From Clonostachys chloroleuca (taxonomy: Eukaryota; Ascomycota; Sordariomycetes; Hypocreales; Bionectriaceae), in assembly GCA_037952775.1 (NCBI GenBank), contig JBANAY010000003.1:30318001-30382000 (forward strand): DNA of 64,000 nt. The letters run 5' to 3'. This document shows positions 34,738-45,681 of the stretch, one piece after another. A model generated the notes under the pieces. The model did not search any database, was not told where the DNA came from, and saw only the letters and a program-made list of their open reading frames with translations. The translations under genes were made by a program, and so were the position numbers. Position 1 is the stretch's first letter. The number at the start of each line of letters is the position of its first letter.

Positions 34738-37472
34738 ATGCGGCTGTTACAACGCGACGACGCAGGTAACTATAGTCTTACCTAAAACCTCGTATACAAA
34801 GATGCTCCCCCGTATGTGATACTTTCCTACACGTGGGGACCGGACGAGGTAGTCTTCGCCGATATTGAAAAGATATCGAGGGATTAATAGTATAAATCAG
34901 GCTATGAAAAGGTCGAGTTCTGTACTAACTAAGCGAGGCAAGATAGTTTGGTATACTTTTGGGTTGATATCTGTTGTATCGATAAGTCTGATAGCATCGA
35001 GCTTCAGACCGTGATCAACAGTATATTTCGATGGTATCGTGATACGAAATAATACTACATCTACCTGCCCGATATTTCCAGTACTACAGCCTCTAGTTAA
35101 CAGTAAACTGTAATACTATAGGAAGATACCTTTCGATAAAGCCGATGGTTCATACGCGGGTGGATGCTACAAGAGCTTATTGTACCGACGATAGTTGAGT
35201 TCTATTTAAAGGAAGGTGCTCTGCTAGGCGATAAGCGGTCTCTGGAACCTTTGATTCGCGATATCACAGGTATCCCCGTGAGTACGCTTCGCTGTATACC
35301 TCTGTCTGACTTTCCTGTCGCGGAATGAGAAGTATGGATACACGGTCGTCAAATAACACAAGAGGAGGATATAGTGTATTCTCTGCTGGGTATATTTGAT
35401 ATCTATATACCGCTTATCTACGGTAAAGGATGGGAGAAAGTGTAGAAATAGCTGTTTGAGGAAGTCTAGAAAGCTGTAAAAGGTAAATATATCCTGATGA
35501 TTATTAAGAATAGGCTTATTAATAGGTATAACTAGGAACCTGTATAAGCGACTTCTCTATTACCTTCAGCCTATCAGAAGTCCCCAAAACCTAATACTTT
35601 GTTATACGAGAGAGCGAAATTGCGGAGATATGTATAGTACTAAGTCCAGATGGTGGCCGTTGAATCATTATCCTATACAGTTTGGGCGGTATTAGTAAGA
35701 TATTGCTGTAATATATATGAACTAGTACTAGGATAAATACTCTTTGATATTTTGGCTTAATATTAAAAACGGATTATCTATTCGATGAAGCTTTACTAAA
35801 GTCGCAAAGCAGATCCTGTGGCAGTATCCCGATGCTACCGGCCTGAATGTGCTGGATCCGCAGCTTAAATCTGAGGAGGTGATTGAAGCTGTTAAGGCGT
35901 GACTTAGCTTGCCTGAAAATACGAGATGACTTATTGTATATGACAACTATGATAACCCGAGACTAAGCGACCATAAAACTGATATAGGAGTTGATATTCT
36001 TTAATTCCTTCCTACTTCGCACTAAGGCTTGATTATAATCACTATACGGTTATTATAGGTTGATATAGGTTATCATATCTGTATTAAAAAGCTTGAATCG
36101 ATTGATGATAGTCTGAAAATCCTATCCACGACCTCAGGCCGAGATAGCTTGTATAATGGTAAGGCTCTTGTAAACTACTAGATTTTCCTGGCTAATTATT
36201 ACTACAGATATAGATGCTAGAGATCTTGTAGAGAAGCTTCACGGCCTTCCGCTTGCCCTTGCGACGGCTGGAGTATACCTCAGGTATATTGCGGTCAGCT
36301 TGGGTGATTATATTCGCCTATATATAAAATCGTGGGCGAGGCTTTATGCAAGTACCCCAGACTTGGGATCCTATTAAGACCGTATACTCTCCTCTATATG
36401 GTAAGTCTTATACGAGAAATTACAGGAAAAAGACATACTCGCTGCTTATTTGCTCTAATGGTGGGCTTATTTTAATAATGAAGATGTGTAGTTCGAACTT
36501 ATCCAGCCTTATGATAATGAGGGTATGCTGTGGATATTTGAGCTGAAGGATGAGCTTAACTTCAATAACGCGATTGGTATACTGCATGACTGGGTTTGTC
36601 GAGCTATATAGACCAAGTCCTAACTTGATCGAGTTAAGGGGGTACAGTATTTATATATACTTATACTCTTGGATAATTCACAAACTGAATCAGGGTTACG
36701 ATGGTGATCTGAAAAGGCTTGCGTTAAAATGTATAGTATTAAGGGTGCTGTTATATAATGATGATAAGTTCTGGCTGCTTTAAAGGCGGTTGTTATTACA
36801 TGCGATGATAGCTTGCGCTATAATCCAGGATGGTGATGAAGGTCTGGATTGGGCTTTCTTCAACCTAGGTCTCCTTTACTCCGACCAAGGCAAGATGTAA
36901 GAAGCTGAGGAGATGTACTTGCGGGTGCTTCGAGGGTATGAGAATGCGTGGGGACCAGATCACACGTCGACACTCGATACGGTCAACAACCTAGAGAACC
37001 TTTACTCCAGCCAAGGCAAGATGCAAGAAGCTGAGGAGATGTACCTACGGGCGCTTCGAGGGTACGAGAAGGCTATAGGGTCCCAAGATATTGCGAGATA
37101 CAGACCAGCAATCAATACAATGTGGGGCTTGGGGGCCTTCCTATGGCGTCAGGCAAGCCAGTCGAGGCGGGGGAATATTATCACCTGGCTCACAGCAATC
37201 TTGAGGTATTGTTAGGACCCCAATATCATGACGTTTGGATACTGCGCAATGTCTTACTAGAATTAAATCAGAATATCCCGGGTGAGTCTGCGAAGAAGCT
37301 AGGACACTATATGTTTCTAATTGATGAGTACAGAAACAACAGTACCATGGCAAGCCCAAAGGAACAGACGCCGAGATACCTTGAAAAGAGCCCTACGCAT
37401 AATATTACCTGTAAACAGACACTTGACGAAATAGAAGACATGGATGTAGGTTATCTCTATCTATCGTTATGA
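34738..37472 (+). pseudogene. HET-NB-ARC-TPR NLR, RIP-damaged
   Basis: A fungal NLR of the heterokaryon-incompatibility type, a cytoplasmic sensor whose HET domain triggers cell death after NB-ARC oligomerisation. The start ATG gives MRLLQRDDAGNYSLT. The HET domain (about 34,738-35,490) shows APPYVILSYTWG, VDICCIDKS and GIFDIYIPLIYG. NB-ARC (about 35,640-36,330) has a ruined P-loop SLGGISKI at 35,679-35,702 (family GLGGIGKT), WLIVYDNYDNP-like Walker B near 35,919-35,957 and LPLALATAGVYL near 36,250. TPR units (about 36,850-37,200) follow: LYSSQGKMQEAEEMYLRAL. Codon 16 is TAA, many other TAA/TAG/TGA codons and several frameshifts follow; the TPR end is best preserved, with one shift near 37,120 before the stop at 37,470-37,472. 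Confidence 0.9.
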
Positions 37473-37634
37473 GGGCCCTTCTAATGAAGGAATTCCGGAA
37501 GCAGGAGAAACTATATTATTTTACAAATGAAAAGGAGCTATTCTTCCTATTTCAATAAAGCTCGATTTATTCAACCATGGTTACTAGCCTATTTTAGATT
37601 GCGTATTTTGTATACCTGACCTCAGCTTGGAACA
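37470..37634 (+). repeat. Dispersed ~165-bp repeat, copy 1
   Basis: This block, starting at the stop codon of the HET gene, aligns with 46,443-46,603: both share CCCTTCTAATGAAGGAATTC, a TTACAAATGAAA block, TATTTCAATAAAGCTCG and an end GAACAATGCG. Copy 2 has TGT...ACA ends, so a small LTR is possible, but no target duplication is visible. The AATAAA motif could serve as a polyadenylation signal. Confidence 0.8.
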
Positions 37635-37654
37635 ATGCGCTATTCGGACAACTA

Positions 37655-37838
37655 TGAATGAATGAAATTTATTACGCCCGGAAGGATTTACCTCATAGGG
37701 CCAGGTGCGTTTAGCTACATACACTTTGACAGTTTTATCCGCATCTCCCAGAAGCCCCACATTCTTCGTCCGTTACTTCTCGCCTCACTTGACTCTGTGA
37801 CAGGCCACCTTGAAGGCCAAATTCTCCAAGTGTTCAGC
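37655..37838 (-). mobile_element. LINE 3' end fragment, minus strand
   Basis: 184 bp that are the reverse complement of 38,657-38,850, the 3' end of the LINE copy to the right, including the TTCAT-type simple-repeat tail (here at 37,655-37,665). It is a short 5'-truncated insertion of the same non-LTR element in opposite orientation. Confidence 0.8.
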
Positions 37839-38265
37839 GGAAAGTAGAGAAGCGGCATGGCGCCCTCTACAGAGGCGCCCGGACGCGCGAATTATGTCAG
37901 CAGTCAACTCCAGTCACAACACAACCGCAGAGATCAGCCCTATCATGGTTCAGGACTGACAGTCTGCGGGGCGCGGCATATAATGGAAGCGACGGGAGGC
38001 TGGGTGGGCGGACCGCAGTTACGACACTTTCTATATGGCCCGAGAGGACGGACGCGCGTGTCGGTCTACTAGAGAATGGGAATCTTGAAGGCGGCCATCG
38101 AGGATGGAACTTTTGGGCTTTGTCCGTTGATGTAGGCTTAAGGTGCAAACTGGTATTGACTTGCGAACCGGCAGTGCCCCGCAAAGAGGCGGAATAGGAT
38201 CCAAGGGGATGCAAGGTGGAGGGTTCATGTAGGTGGACGTGCTCCGACCTCCACGATGTATTATC
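37839..38265. other. GC-rich segment between opposed LINE tails
   Basis: A GC-rich, CpG-containing 427 bp between the two LINE fragments. Long overlapping frames exist on both strands (for example minus 37,897-38,352), typical of GC-rich non-coding DNA. It may be an upstream part of the LINE or host sequence; I cannot tell. Confidence 0.4.
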
Positions 38266-38850
38266 TTGATAGACAATACGAATCAATACTTGATTGGAGC
38301 GGCCGACACGGACACATGCGACTGCGGACAAGCACCCGAGACGATGGAACACTTTCTATTTCGATGCACCAAATGGGACACACAGCGCGAAGGCATGCGG
38401 CAAGTAGCACAAGCCAAGATGGGTAACATCTCGTACTTCGTAGGAGGAAAAGCAGCGTCGGACGGCCCGAAATGGGCCCCTAACCTACAGGCGGTGCGGG
38501 CGGCGATTCGGTTTGCGATGGAGACGAAAAGACTAGACACTCATTGCGTAGGATGACAAACTAACCAACAGCACACAGTAACAAGTAGAAAGCACTACCA
38601 CTAACTAACCATAGCCTCAAGCTGGCAGACCAGGCTTCAGCTGCTGCAGATAGGATGCTGAACACTTGGAGAATTTGGCCTTCAAGGTGGCCTGTCACAG
38701 AGTCAAGTGAGGCGAGAAGTAACGGACGAAGAATGTGGGGCTTCTGGGAGATGCGGATAAAACTGTCGAAGTGTACGTAGTTAAAAAGCACTGGGCCCTA
38801 TAAGGTAAATCCTCCCGGGCGTAATAAACTTCATTCATTCATTCATTCAT
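38266..38850 (+). mobile_element. 5'-truncated Tad-type LINE with C-terminal coding end
   Basis: The plus frame 38,266-38,556 encodes the C-terminus of a Tad/I-clade non-LTR reverse transcriptase protein: a zinc-binding CDCG..PET.EHFLFRC..W block, then WAPNLQAVRAAIRFAMETKRLD and a stop at 38,556. About 290 bp of 3' UTR and a (TTCA)n tail (38,829-38,850) follow. Fungal Tad elements end in this way, with the CCHC-like cluster after the RNase H region. It has normal GC content and no RIP stops, so it is a recent or RIP-escaping truncated copy; copies this short may be below the length RIP needs. Confidence 0.8.
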
Positions 38851-39320
38851 ACATATGCCATTTCGACCCACTTCACCGCCTCATGAGCCACCAATAATCT
38901 CTGAATCTCGGGTTTTTATCGGCATCAACATCTTCGCAGCCTTCAATAACATTCTTTGTTCGCTGCCGATAGTCGTGCCAGGAGAAACAATGCCTATAGT
39001 GCAGTTAGCTAACACCATGTACATCTTTCTAGATCGTTCGGGGTTATGAAGTGTTCACTCAAAGAGATAATTTGACACCCTTTGATGTGTAGGCTATCCC
39101 ACCGATTGGGCCTGTGTACAATCTGTACATTGTCCTATTCCGGCCTTGCATTAGCTTTTATGCAACAGATTTTTCGTGTCACACCTGAGAAAGCCATCTA
39201 GCAGCAGCATCACGTGACTAACCGGCTCTTGTACTACCCATCAATTCTATGTAATGAGCTCCTCTCCGCCTTTATCATTATTACGATTCCTTTATATTGA
39301 ACCTAAAGTACGCTCTCATC
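38851..39320. other. Intergenic, no supported gene
   Basis: A 64-codon plus frame (38,855-39,049) lacks homology that I recognise. The last 100 bp would be the promoter region of the JmjC-like gene. No TATA box is evident. Confidence 0.5.
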
Positions 39321-41818
39321 ATGCCTGAGTCCTATTTGACTTACGAGGGTGACGTGACAGCGTTGGATTTTGTCCAGTATCTACCTCGACTAGAAACTAT
39401 ACATATATCATATATGACGCAATGCACGATGGTACAACCAATCTGAATGGTACAGAAGCGGATCCCAGCCTCACTCTATTCAGTGACACCAGGAGGGAGT
39501 ATGCAAAATAATTCCTTGAGGATCTAGGGTCCTGCGAAAATGAGCCGACGAGGCAGAGGCTATGCTAAGAGAAACGCGATGAGCTATTGACTCGGAAGCA
39601 TGACTTGAAGGTTGAATTTGCATTCTACAAGTCGGTTTTTGTCAGATGGATTCAGTACGACGTCTCAGAGCACGGTCCGGAGTGGAGGGAATTCACCAAA
39701 GCCGCGAACAGAGGCGCCGATGACCAGGCGCGATGCGCAAAGGAGCTTAAGAAGGCGGCGAGCTACTGGGGCGAGGACGTTGTTCAACACTACGTTGAAG
39801 GTCGTGGGGCTAATTTTGCAATACAGCTCGCCCTTGTAGCCAAGATGCATCAGGACTTCGAGACACAGGCCTTGCCCCGACTCCAACAGCTCATCCGTCG
39901 GCGTATCCAACTTGGCAGGTGCAAATACAAGCACGCCCTTGAGCGCGCCAATCTTGTTAATGCAAGGTTATGGATCTCCGATGCTTCATATGTGAAGTTG
40001 AACGATCACGAGAAAATCGAGCTCCCCTTTTCAATGCTGGAATTAAACGAGCTACCAAACGGTTATGTCTTCGATCTCCACTGTCTTATTGTGCCCAGGC
40101 AACCTGCCGTTGAGTTGAGTTACCGAAGGCTCTTCCCACGGCAGATCTGAGACCACTAGGCGAAAATTACACCAGTCAAAGTGAGGGGCCAGTTCAGCCC
40201 GGGATCTCCCGTGCTTGTGTCACCACCATAAGCAATAGCAATGATAGTCCGGACGCAAGCTCGGCACCCACCGACCTACCCAGTAATGGTCAAGTTACAT
40301 GTATGCAGAGTGCAGTTCACGACTCTCCAACCTGCATTACGGACCGCTTGACCCAAGTTCCCCATGAAAAAACAGTCCAGACAGCATTCCGAAGATCAAA
40401 CCGCATCGCAGCCGATAAGCAGGCTGTGTACGAGTCGGCGGAAACGACGTTACGAAGGACCAGCCGCACCACTAAGACCAAGACCCCGAATAGCGAGAGT
40501 CGAAATAATCAACCAAAAGGGAACGAATCGAGTTCGGATACTCTTGACTTGGCTTTGGCACGAATCAATCAGCTTGCCGGGGAGCTTGATAAATATAGCT
40601 CGCTGGAGGAGGTGCCAGTGGCTCCGGACAAGCGACGTGCAACATCGGTTCCGCTGGACGTTGGCAAGACACACAAGCGGCTTCGCGACCAGACAGTTAT
40701 CGGTCCTCGTGGCTTCTGCCCTGACGCGTTACCTCAGTGCGACTCTGCCTCTGATCAGGTGTATCTCGCCCAAGCTGTCAGCGAGGTGTCCCAGAGGGCC
40801 AAAGACGCGTCCGGCAGCCGTGGTGCTCGAACTGTAGCATGTCTGCTCCCCATCTTGAAGAACTGCAAACACCCCAACACAGATGCAAACTGCGGCGCGT
40901 TGGACCTCCATCTGATGAGTGGAATCCGAGCCAAGAAACTCCTCGACTCCAATACACCCGATGTCCTACTTATAACGGAGGGTCAGCAGGTATTCGAATA
41001 GGACAATCGAGAGAAAGCTATTGCTGAGTTTTTATTAATAGGTTGGGGATGACGATAAAACTGTCTCGGTTCAGATTCTGTCCCTCGAGGCTGACGGCTG
41101 CTCCTGTGAGGTATGCGACCTGGGATAAGTCCGAAATCAATTTCTCTCGTCAAATAATAAGGATAACCTATAGAATATCCTTGACTGCAGCTGCCCAATG
41201 CCTTCCGCCCTTCCATCCTTTTTGACCGGAAGAAACTGCCAGCTTCTCGGCCGAATACGGGATCAAGTACTGAATGGTTACAGTGCTGAAAGGGTACAGG
41301 TATCTAGGGATGATTGGTTGGAGTGGAAGGATATCGAGCACTGGGCACTTTTGTATGAAGGGGGATATTGCACGGCACCGCATATGGACAGCCATAGCCT
41401 TGTGACGTGGATAACTGTTCAGCAGGGCTGTTTCGGTTTTGTTTGGATGTTGCGCCCAACCGGGGATCAGCGAAGAGAGTGGATGAAGGATATAGAACAC
41501 TATGACGACGATCAGAGATGGCGCTATTGGGTCTTAAAACCCGGCCAGACCGTCTACTTTCCCTCCGGAACAATCCACGGCGTGTTCCGGCTTCGGGGAG
41601 AACAGACACTCGCGCTCGGCGGCCATATCCTCCAATAGTCCGGAATCAATCAATGGGTGGATGTGTTCCTTGAGCAGGTCAGGCACCCAAACTCCACCAA
41701 TGAAGATATGGAATTTCCCTCAAGGTGGTTTTCGGCTACGGAGCGGCTTGTCCAGAATAGGTTGGGGCAGAGTACGAAAGATTGATTTGGTCAGAGGATA
41801 ATAAAGCAATGGACATAA
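39321..41818 (+). pseudogene. JmjC-domain-like gene, broken
   Basis: Three open pieces belong together. The first (open 39,587-40,150, and readable from about 39,410 through two TAA codons) has a helical region YKSVFVRWIQYDVSEHGPEW. The second (about 40,110-41,001) is a Ser/Thr/Lys-rich linker followed by DVLLITEGQQVFE. The third (41,198-41,638) has WKDIEHWALLYEGG, then HMD at 41,381-41,389 and TIHGVFR with its His at 41,576-41,578. HxD...H is the Fe(II)-binding triad of JmjC/cupin oxygenases, and PGQTVYFPSGTIH and GGHIL fit the fold. TAG at 41,636-41,638 is followed in frame by SGINQWVDVFLEQV, so the original end was near 41,818. There are two frameshifts and several C-to-T stops. The substrate is unknown; it resembles a fungal family of large JmjC proteins with unknown function. 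Confidence 0.75.
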
Positions 41819-42154
41819 TCCGTATAGCTATTCTACCCATCCAAGTGGGTGACAGGAGAAATGAGGCACCGAATAGAAGAGTGGTTATTAATATACTACT
41901 TTCTACTATAAGTAGAGAAATTTAGTAATTTAGAACAAAATAAAGCAACAGCAAATAGAGTATTCTCTCTGTAGTATATATTATTGGGACTTGATAATCT
42001 GATGATACCGGCCCCAGACTCGACAATAAGCAGCTTAATGTTTGAGTGTCTCAATTTCAATGTCACCCACTTGCCATCTCAATCATCTACCGCAAGCTTA
42101 GTACTGCGCATTAGGGTCCGACTTGATGTGCAAGCCCTAGGCAGAATGACCCTG
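41819..42154. other. Short intergenic region between convergent genes
   Basis: AT-rich spacer between the plus-strand JmjC-like gene and the minus-strand gene ending at 42,155. It would hold the 3' UTRs of both. No feature seen beyond an AT-rich stretch at 41,880-41,990. Confidence 0.5.
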
Positions 42155-42733
42155 TTACACCTCCAGCTTCTTGTAAGCTTCAGGGTTCCACATAACCGAG
42201 GAAGGATATAGAGGGACCGTCTCAAACTCGCATTTGAGGAAGAGTCTGCACAATATCACAGCTTCCTTCTGAGCTTGCTCTGCCTCACATCGATGCCCAT
42301 TCCAATTCCCTTCCCAGGTGATATCTTGGATCACTGCACCCCCGCCATCTTCGTTACTCACAATATGAAGTATAAACAATTCAGCGTGTTCCCAGTTTCG
42401 AAGAATATGTAGAGAAATATTGCCTTTGTCATCGGGGTCTTCGACGAGCAAATCCCATTTATCATCCATAGAACGTGTTCGAAACCCAGCCTTGAGCTTC
42501 TCGAGGTCTTTGCTACTAACTGGTAGACCCCAAGACGCTGTGAGAGGCACGTCGATAGGCTTAACAATGCTCCTGTCGTACCTTGCTGTCCACCATAGTC
42601 ATATCTCTTCCTCGGTCGCTGGTTCAACATCAACACGTGGCTCATTATCGACACATGGTTCATCATCAAAGCCAAGGTCTGGAATGTCTTCTGGATTTAT
42701 GAACTCCACTTGTTCCGGATCGTATGATGTCAT
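42155..42733 (-). pseudogene. Conserved fungal protein of unknown function, one nonsense codon
   Basis: The minus strand gives 192 codons from ATG at 42,733 to the stop at 42,155, interrupted only by TGA at 42,599-42,601 (codon 45), within the block EEEI.LWWTARYD, where a Trp codon TGG would become TGA by one G-to-A change. The N-terminus is acidic (PEDIPDLGFDDEP). The rest is a compact alpha/beta-looking domain with SMDDKWDLLVEDPD, SLHILRNW and IQDITWEGN. It resembles hypothetical proteins in other ascomycetes, but I know no function. If translation restarts after the stop, a 131-residue product (from 42,550) is possible. It converges with the JmjC-like gene; whether the stop is a polymorphism or fixed cannot be seen. 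Confidence 0.75.
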
Positions 42734-43707
42734 GATGTAATCTGCATAAACTTATTAGTTATGGTGAGGGTTATTGCAAATTCAGATACACATACCTGTT
42801 GGTAGCGAACGCGTTATTTGACTTCGGGAAAGAAAACTGATATCACTCGGGGTTACGTCGATTATTTATGGAAAAATACGGGGCAGGAAGGAGACTCGTT
42901 GGCGCTAACTGATGACTACATACTTACGTGTAGCAATCCATCGGATACGGAAACAGTCGCTTATTTGGGTCAATTCAATATGTGCAATTAATCCCTCAAG
43001 TGTGTCATTTAATGTGTCAAGGAGAGGCTTGTCTGACGGCCCCTCTTTTGGGTAGACCTCTCATGGGCCTACCTACAGGTAGGTACTTCAACTCAATAGT
43101 ATCATTTACCCGCTGGCTTAGCTGAACTTTCACCCACCAACTTGCGGAATCCATTAATGGGGCGTTCTTATGCGGAAATTGATTGCAGAAACACCAGACC
43201 CGTTTAACTAAGTAATCTTTTTCATCGCCGCATTTATATTGCTATTTCTACACGAGGTAGGATATTGTCTGTGCACCTGTACGGTCAGGCGTATTCAGAC
43301 TCCTCCAAGAAAACGGCCGTCTTTATATGCTTCCAAATAGTGCATCCGTCGCAAATACCCCGCGATAGAGACTCTAGTGTGGCATGATAGCCAAAGACGT
43401 AGTTCTCTAGTTAGGGGCTAGGTTCCTATCACACTTCCCACCCACGGCTCAGCCGTCTCGTCCCAGACGCTCTAGATTCTCTCTCAGCACAGGTACGTTG
43501 CAAATCGTATTGGCTGCGTCAATGTGGGTGGAATAAAGAGTGACGAGAAAGCTTGCCCATGCTTGAGGACTTCTGGGAGACGGGCGAGGGAGACCAAATT
43601 GCACAATATTGTGGGCACTCCAGTCGTTTGCCGCGAACATAACCCGGCGGCAGCCTATTGCGCGCGATAGTAAGCAGGGCGCAGCGTCTCATCCGATTTT
43701 CTTTAAT
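42734..43707. other. Intergenic, no supported gene
   Basis: GC-balanced, presumably holding the promoter of the minus-strand gene at 42,733. The only frames (43,449-43,640 minus; 43,609-43,806 plus) are short and overlap on both strands. I see no tRNA or conserved motif. Confidence 0.45.
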
Positions 43708-43815
43708 TGCAGGTCCAGCCGTCTGACCAACGGAGCGTTGCAGAGGCTATGCAAATATGGACCATCGGCTACGCTCTCTCTCTGCAGCCAACACGTTTGT
43801 TGGTAGCCAAGTGGA
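43708..43815 (+). repeat. Direct duplication, copy 1
   Basis: It begins TGCAGGTCCAGCCGTCTGAC and ends TGTTGGTAGCCAAGTGGA. The second copy is at 43,955-44,051. The differences are mostly transitions plus a short deletion. Confidence 0.8.
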
Positions 43816-43954
43816 TAAAGCCTCAGCCTTGAGAGGGGACTTAGCTGTAATATTATAAGTATATTTGCCATGAGAATCACTAAATAGGCAGTAACGAGCG
43901 TTGGGGGAGGAAAGTACCTGGGCGTAGTGTAGCACTCGTCCCACATCCTCTACC

Positions 43955-44051
43955 TGCAGGTCTAGCTGTCTGACCAACAGAGCGTTAAAGCTCAAATGTG
44001 GGTCGATGGCTCGATATCTGCAGTCAGCATGTTTGTTGGTAGCCAAGTGGA
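43955..44051 (+). repeat. Direct duplication, copy 2
   Basis: It begins TGCAGGTCTAGCTGTCTGAC and ends TGTTGGTAGCCAAGTGGA. The spacing between the copies is about 247 bp, so a segmental tandem duplication of which only the ends remain similar is likely. Confidence 0.8.
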
Positions 44052-44793
44052 GACAGTTGAATGCAACCCCAGCCTAGGACCTACATACATTTGGCGTTAC
44101 CGTGGCGGGGCATCAAGGTTGTGCTGCCGTTGCCTGCTGGTACATCATCACGCAGGCGGCTTTTCACCAGGGGCGACCAAGCGATATCACTGTACGTAAC
44201 ATCACACGTTGGCTCCAGGCCCTTGGCCCCCGCTCTCGAGGAGCAGGATTCTCCAGATATTGTGCTAGTAAGACCGAATATAGCATTCCAAACTGCTGTT
44301 GGCTGTTAGGGGAACCCTGGTACCTAGTAGCAGTGCTCCGCGGAACAGATCGGAAAGGAAGTCTTGTCTTGGCACTGGGGGTAGCTCTAGCCCCTGTGAA
44401 TCACCCCTGGGAGATAATTGTTGGTTGAATCAATTGTTGGTACTGCATCTGTTTGCATTGGCGCTCAGCTTTGCTCAAATTAGCACCACTCCCGAACGGT
44501 CAAGGATTTTATCGGCAGTACATCATCTCTTAGCTAAACATAGTAGAAGCTGATCCATGCTGCCTGATCCACTCTCCCATCAGGTATTACCATGCCCTAC
44601 AACCTACCGATCTAACATGCCCAAGTATTTAACAAGAGATTATTCCTACTATCTCGCCATAAAGCCTTTAAATCAACAAACAAAGATATACCTATTATAT
44701 TATAACACATCTTTGATTCTCCAACCTTCTTTATATTTTGAGTTCCCCTCAAGCCTTTGGTTTTTTATATTCATCACGGCAACTTGACTAAAA
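44052..44793. other. Intergenic region upstream of the secreted-protein gene
   Basis: No gene supported; frames at 44,061-44,553 overlap in all three plus phases without a domain. The AT-rich part from about 44,630 to 44,793, with several TATATTA and TTATAAC stretches, is the likely promoter and leader of the gene starting at 44,794. Confidence 0.45.
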
Positions 44794-45681
44794 ATGATAT
44801 ACCGCTCTCGGTTCACTTACTTCATTTTATTCCTGGTGCTGCTCCACCTCGCTACAGCTGCTAAACTATATCGCATGGACTTTCGCCCGCCTTCTGAGAT
44901 CAGATACGATGGGGGCATTCTGAGCTGGAACCCTGCTGGGACTGGCTCTGTCATTGACCATGTAGAGGCAACTTTGGGAGACCAGGATCCATGGGTCTCA
45001 ACTACGAACGACCTAAAGTTGGTTAGAGCTGGTGCCACGTCACCTGGTGACGTCTTTATTTACTATATCGACCCAGCAGGCCTCGCTATTTCTGATACTG
45101 CGAAAGAGTTCAAGAAAGCGGGGAAGATGCACCCAAAACCTGGGGAGAAGGAATTCTCGATTCGAGGGTCTGTCCCTTGGGCTAATATCGTTAAATAGGA
45201 GGTATGGAATAGAAACAAAAAGGTCGAGACTGTGACAAGGGAAGAGTTTGAGCGACGTCTGATGCAAGGAAACAATCCTACTCCTCCCTCTTCACCGCCA
45301 AGGAAGAGCTTTAATCCAGCGCCCTCATCATCAAAGAAGAGTGCTCAGCCCTCCCCGAAAAAGCCAGAGAAGAAACCCCAGTCCTCTCCAGCGAAGAAAC
45401 CTCAGCCCTCCCCGAAAAAACCAGAGAAGAAACCCCAGTCCTCTCCACCAAAACCAGCAAAGAAACCCCAGCCCTCACCACCAAAACCAGCAAAGAAACC
45501 CCAGCCCTCCCCGAAAAAGCCAATAAAGAAACCCCAGCCCTCCCCGAAAAAGCTAATAAAGAAACGTCAGCCCTCACCCAAAAGGCTAAAGATGCGCAGT
45601 ATCTTATCATCGAGGCAAAAGAAGCGTTCCCTAGAACGTCTCGACCGACCATTAGCCGCTCAATATCAGTCAAAATATTAG
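44794..45681 (+). pseudogene. Secreted heat-labile-enterotoxin-A-like ADP-ribosyltransferase, one nonsense codon
   Basis: The first 134 codons (44,794-45,195) start with a signal peptide: basic MIYRSR, a hydrophobic stretch and an Ala-rich cleavage zone near residue 22. The mature part has the features of the PF01375 enterotoxin-A fold: Arg in LYRMDFRPP, the Ser-Thr motif in VSTTND, and an E-x-E triplet in GEKEF near the end. The family transfers ADP-ribose from NAD to host proteins or DNA. A TAG at 45,196-45,198 follows VPWANIVK; the same frame continues for 160 codons into a Pro/Ser/Lys-rich tail to TAA at 45,679-45,681. The stop is a G-to-A type change. The catalytic domain would still be made. 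No intron is evident. Fungal members occur in insect and plant associates; its target here is unknown. Confidence 0.78.
45346..45568 (+). repeat. Coding minisatellite, Pro/Lys/Ser-rich tail
   Basis: Tandem units of about 24-45 bp encode KKPQPSPKKP and KKPQSSPPKPA variants, nine or so PQPSP/PQSSP units. The repeat lies in the same frame as the secreted-protein gene, downstream of its nonsense codon. Such basic Pro-rich tails vary in length by slippage. The unit structure is almost free of RIP changes. Confidence 0.85.

Noticed and set aside
37897..38352. 151-codon minus-strand frame over the GC-rich LINE core
   Set aside because: Overlaps frames on both strands in GC-rich DNA, and the plus strand encodes the recognised LINE C-terminus.
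43700..44060. tRNA-like gene in the direct duplication
   Set aside because: GTTGGTAGCCAAGTGG looks like part of a tRNA D-arm, but there is no B box, acceptor pairing or anticodon arm.
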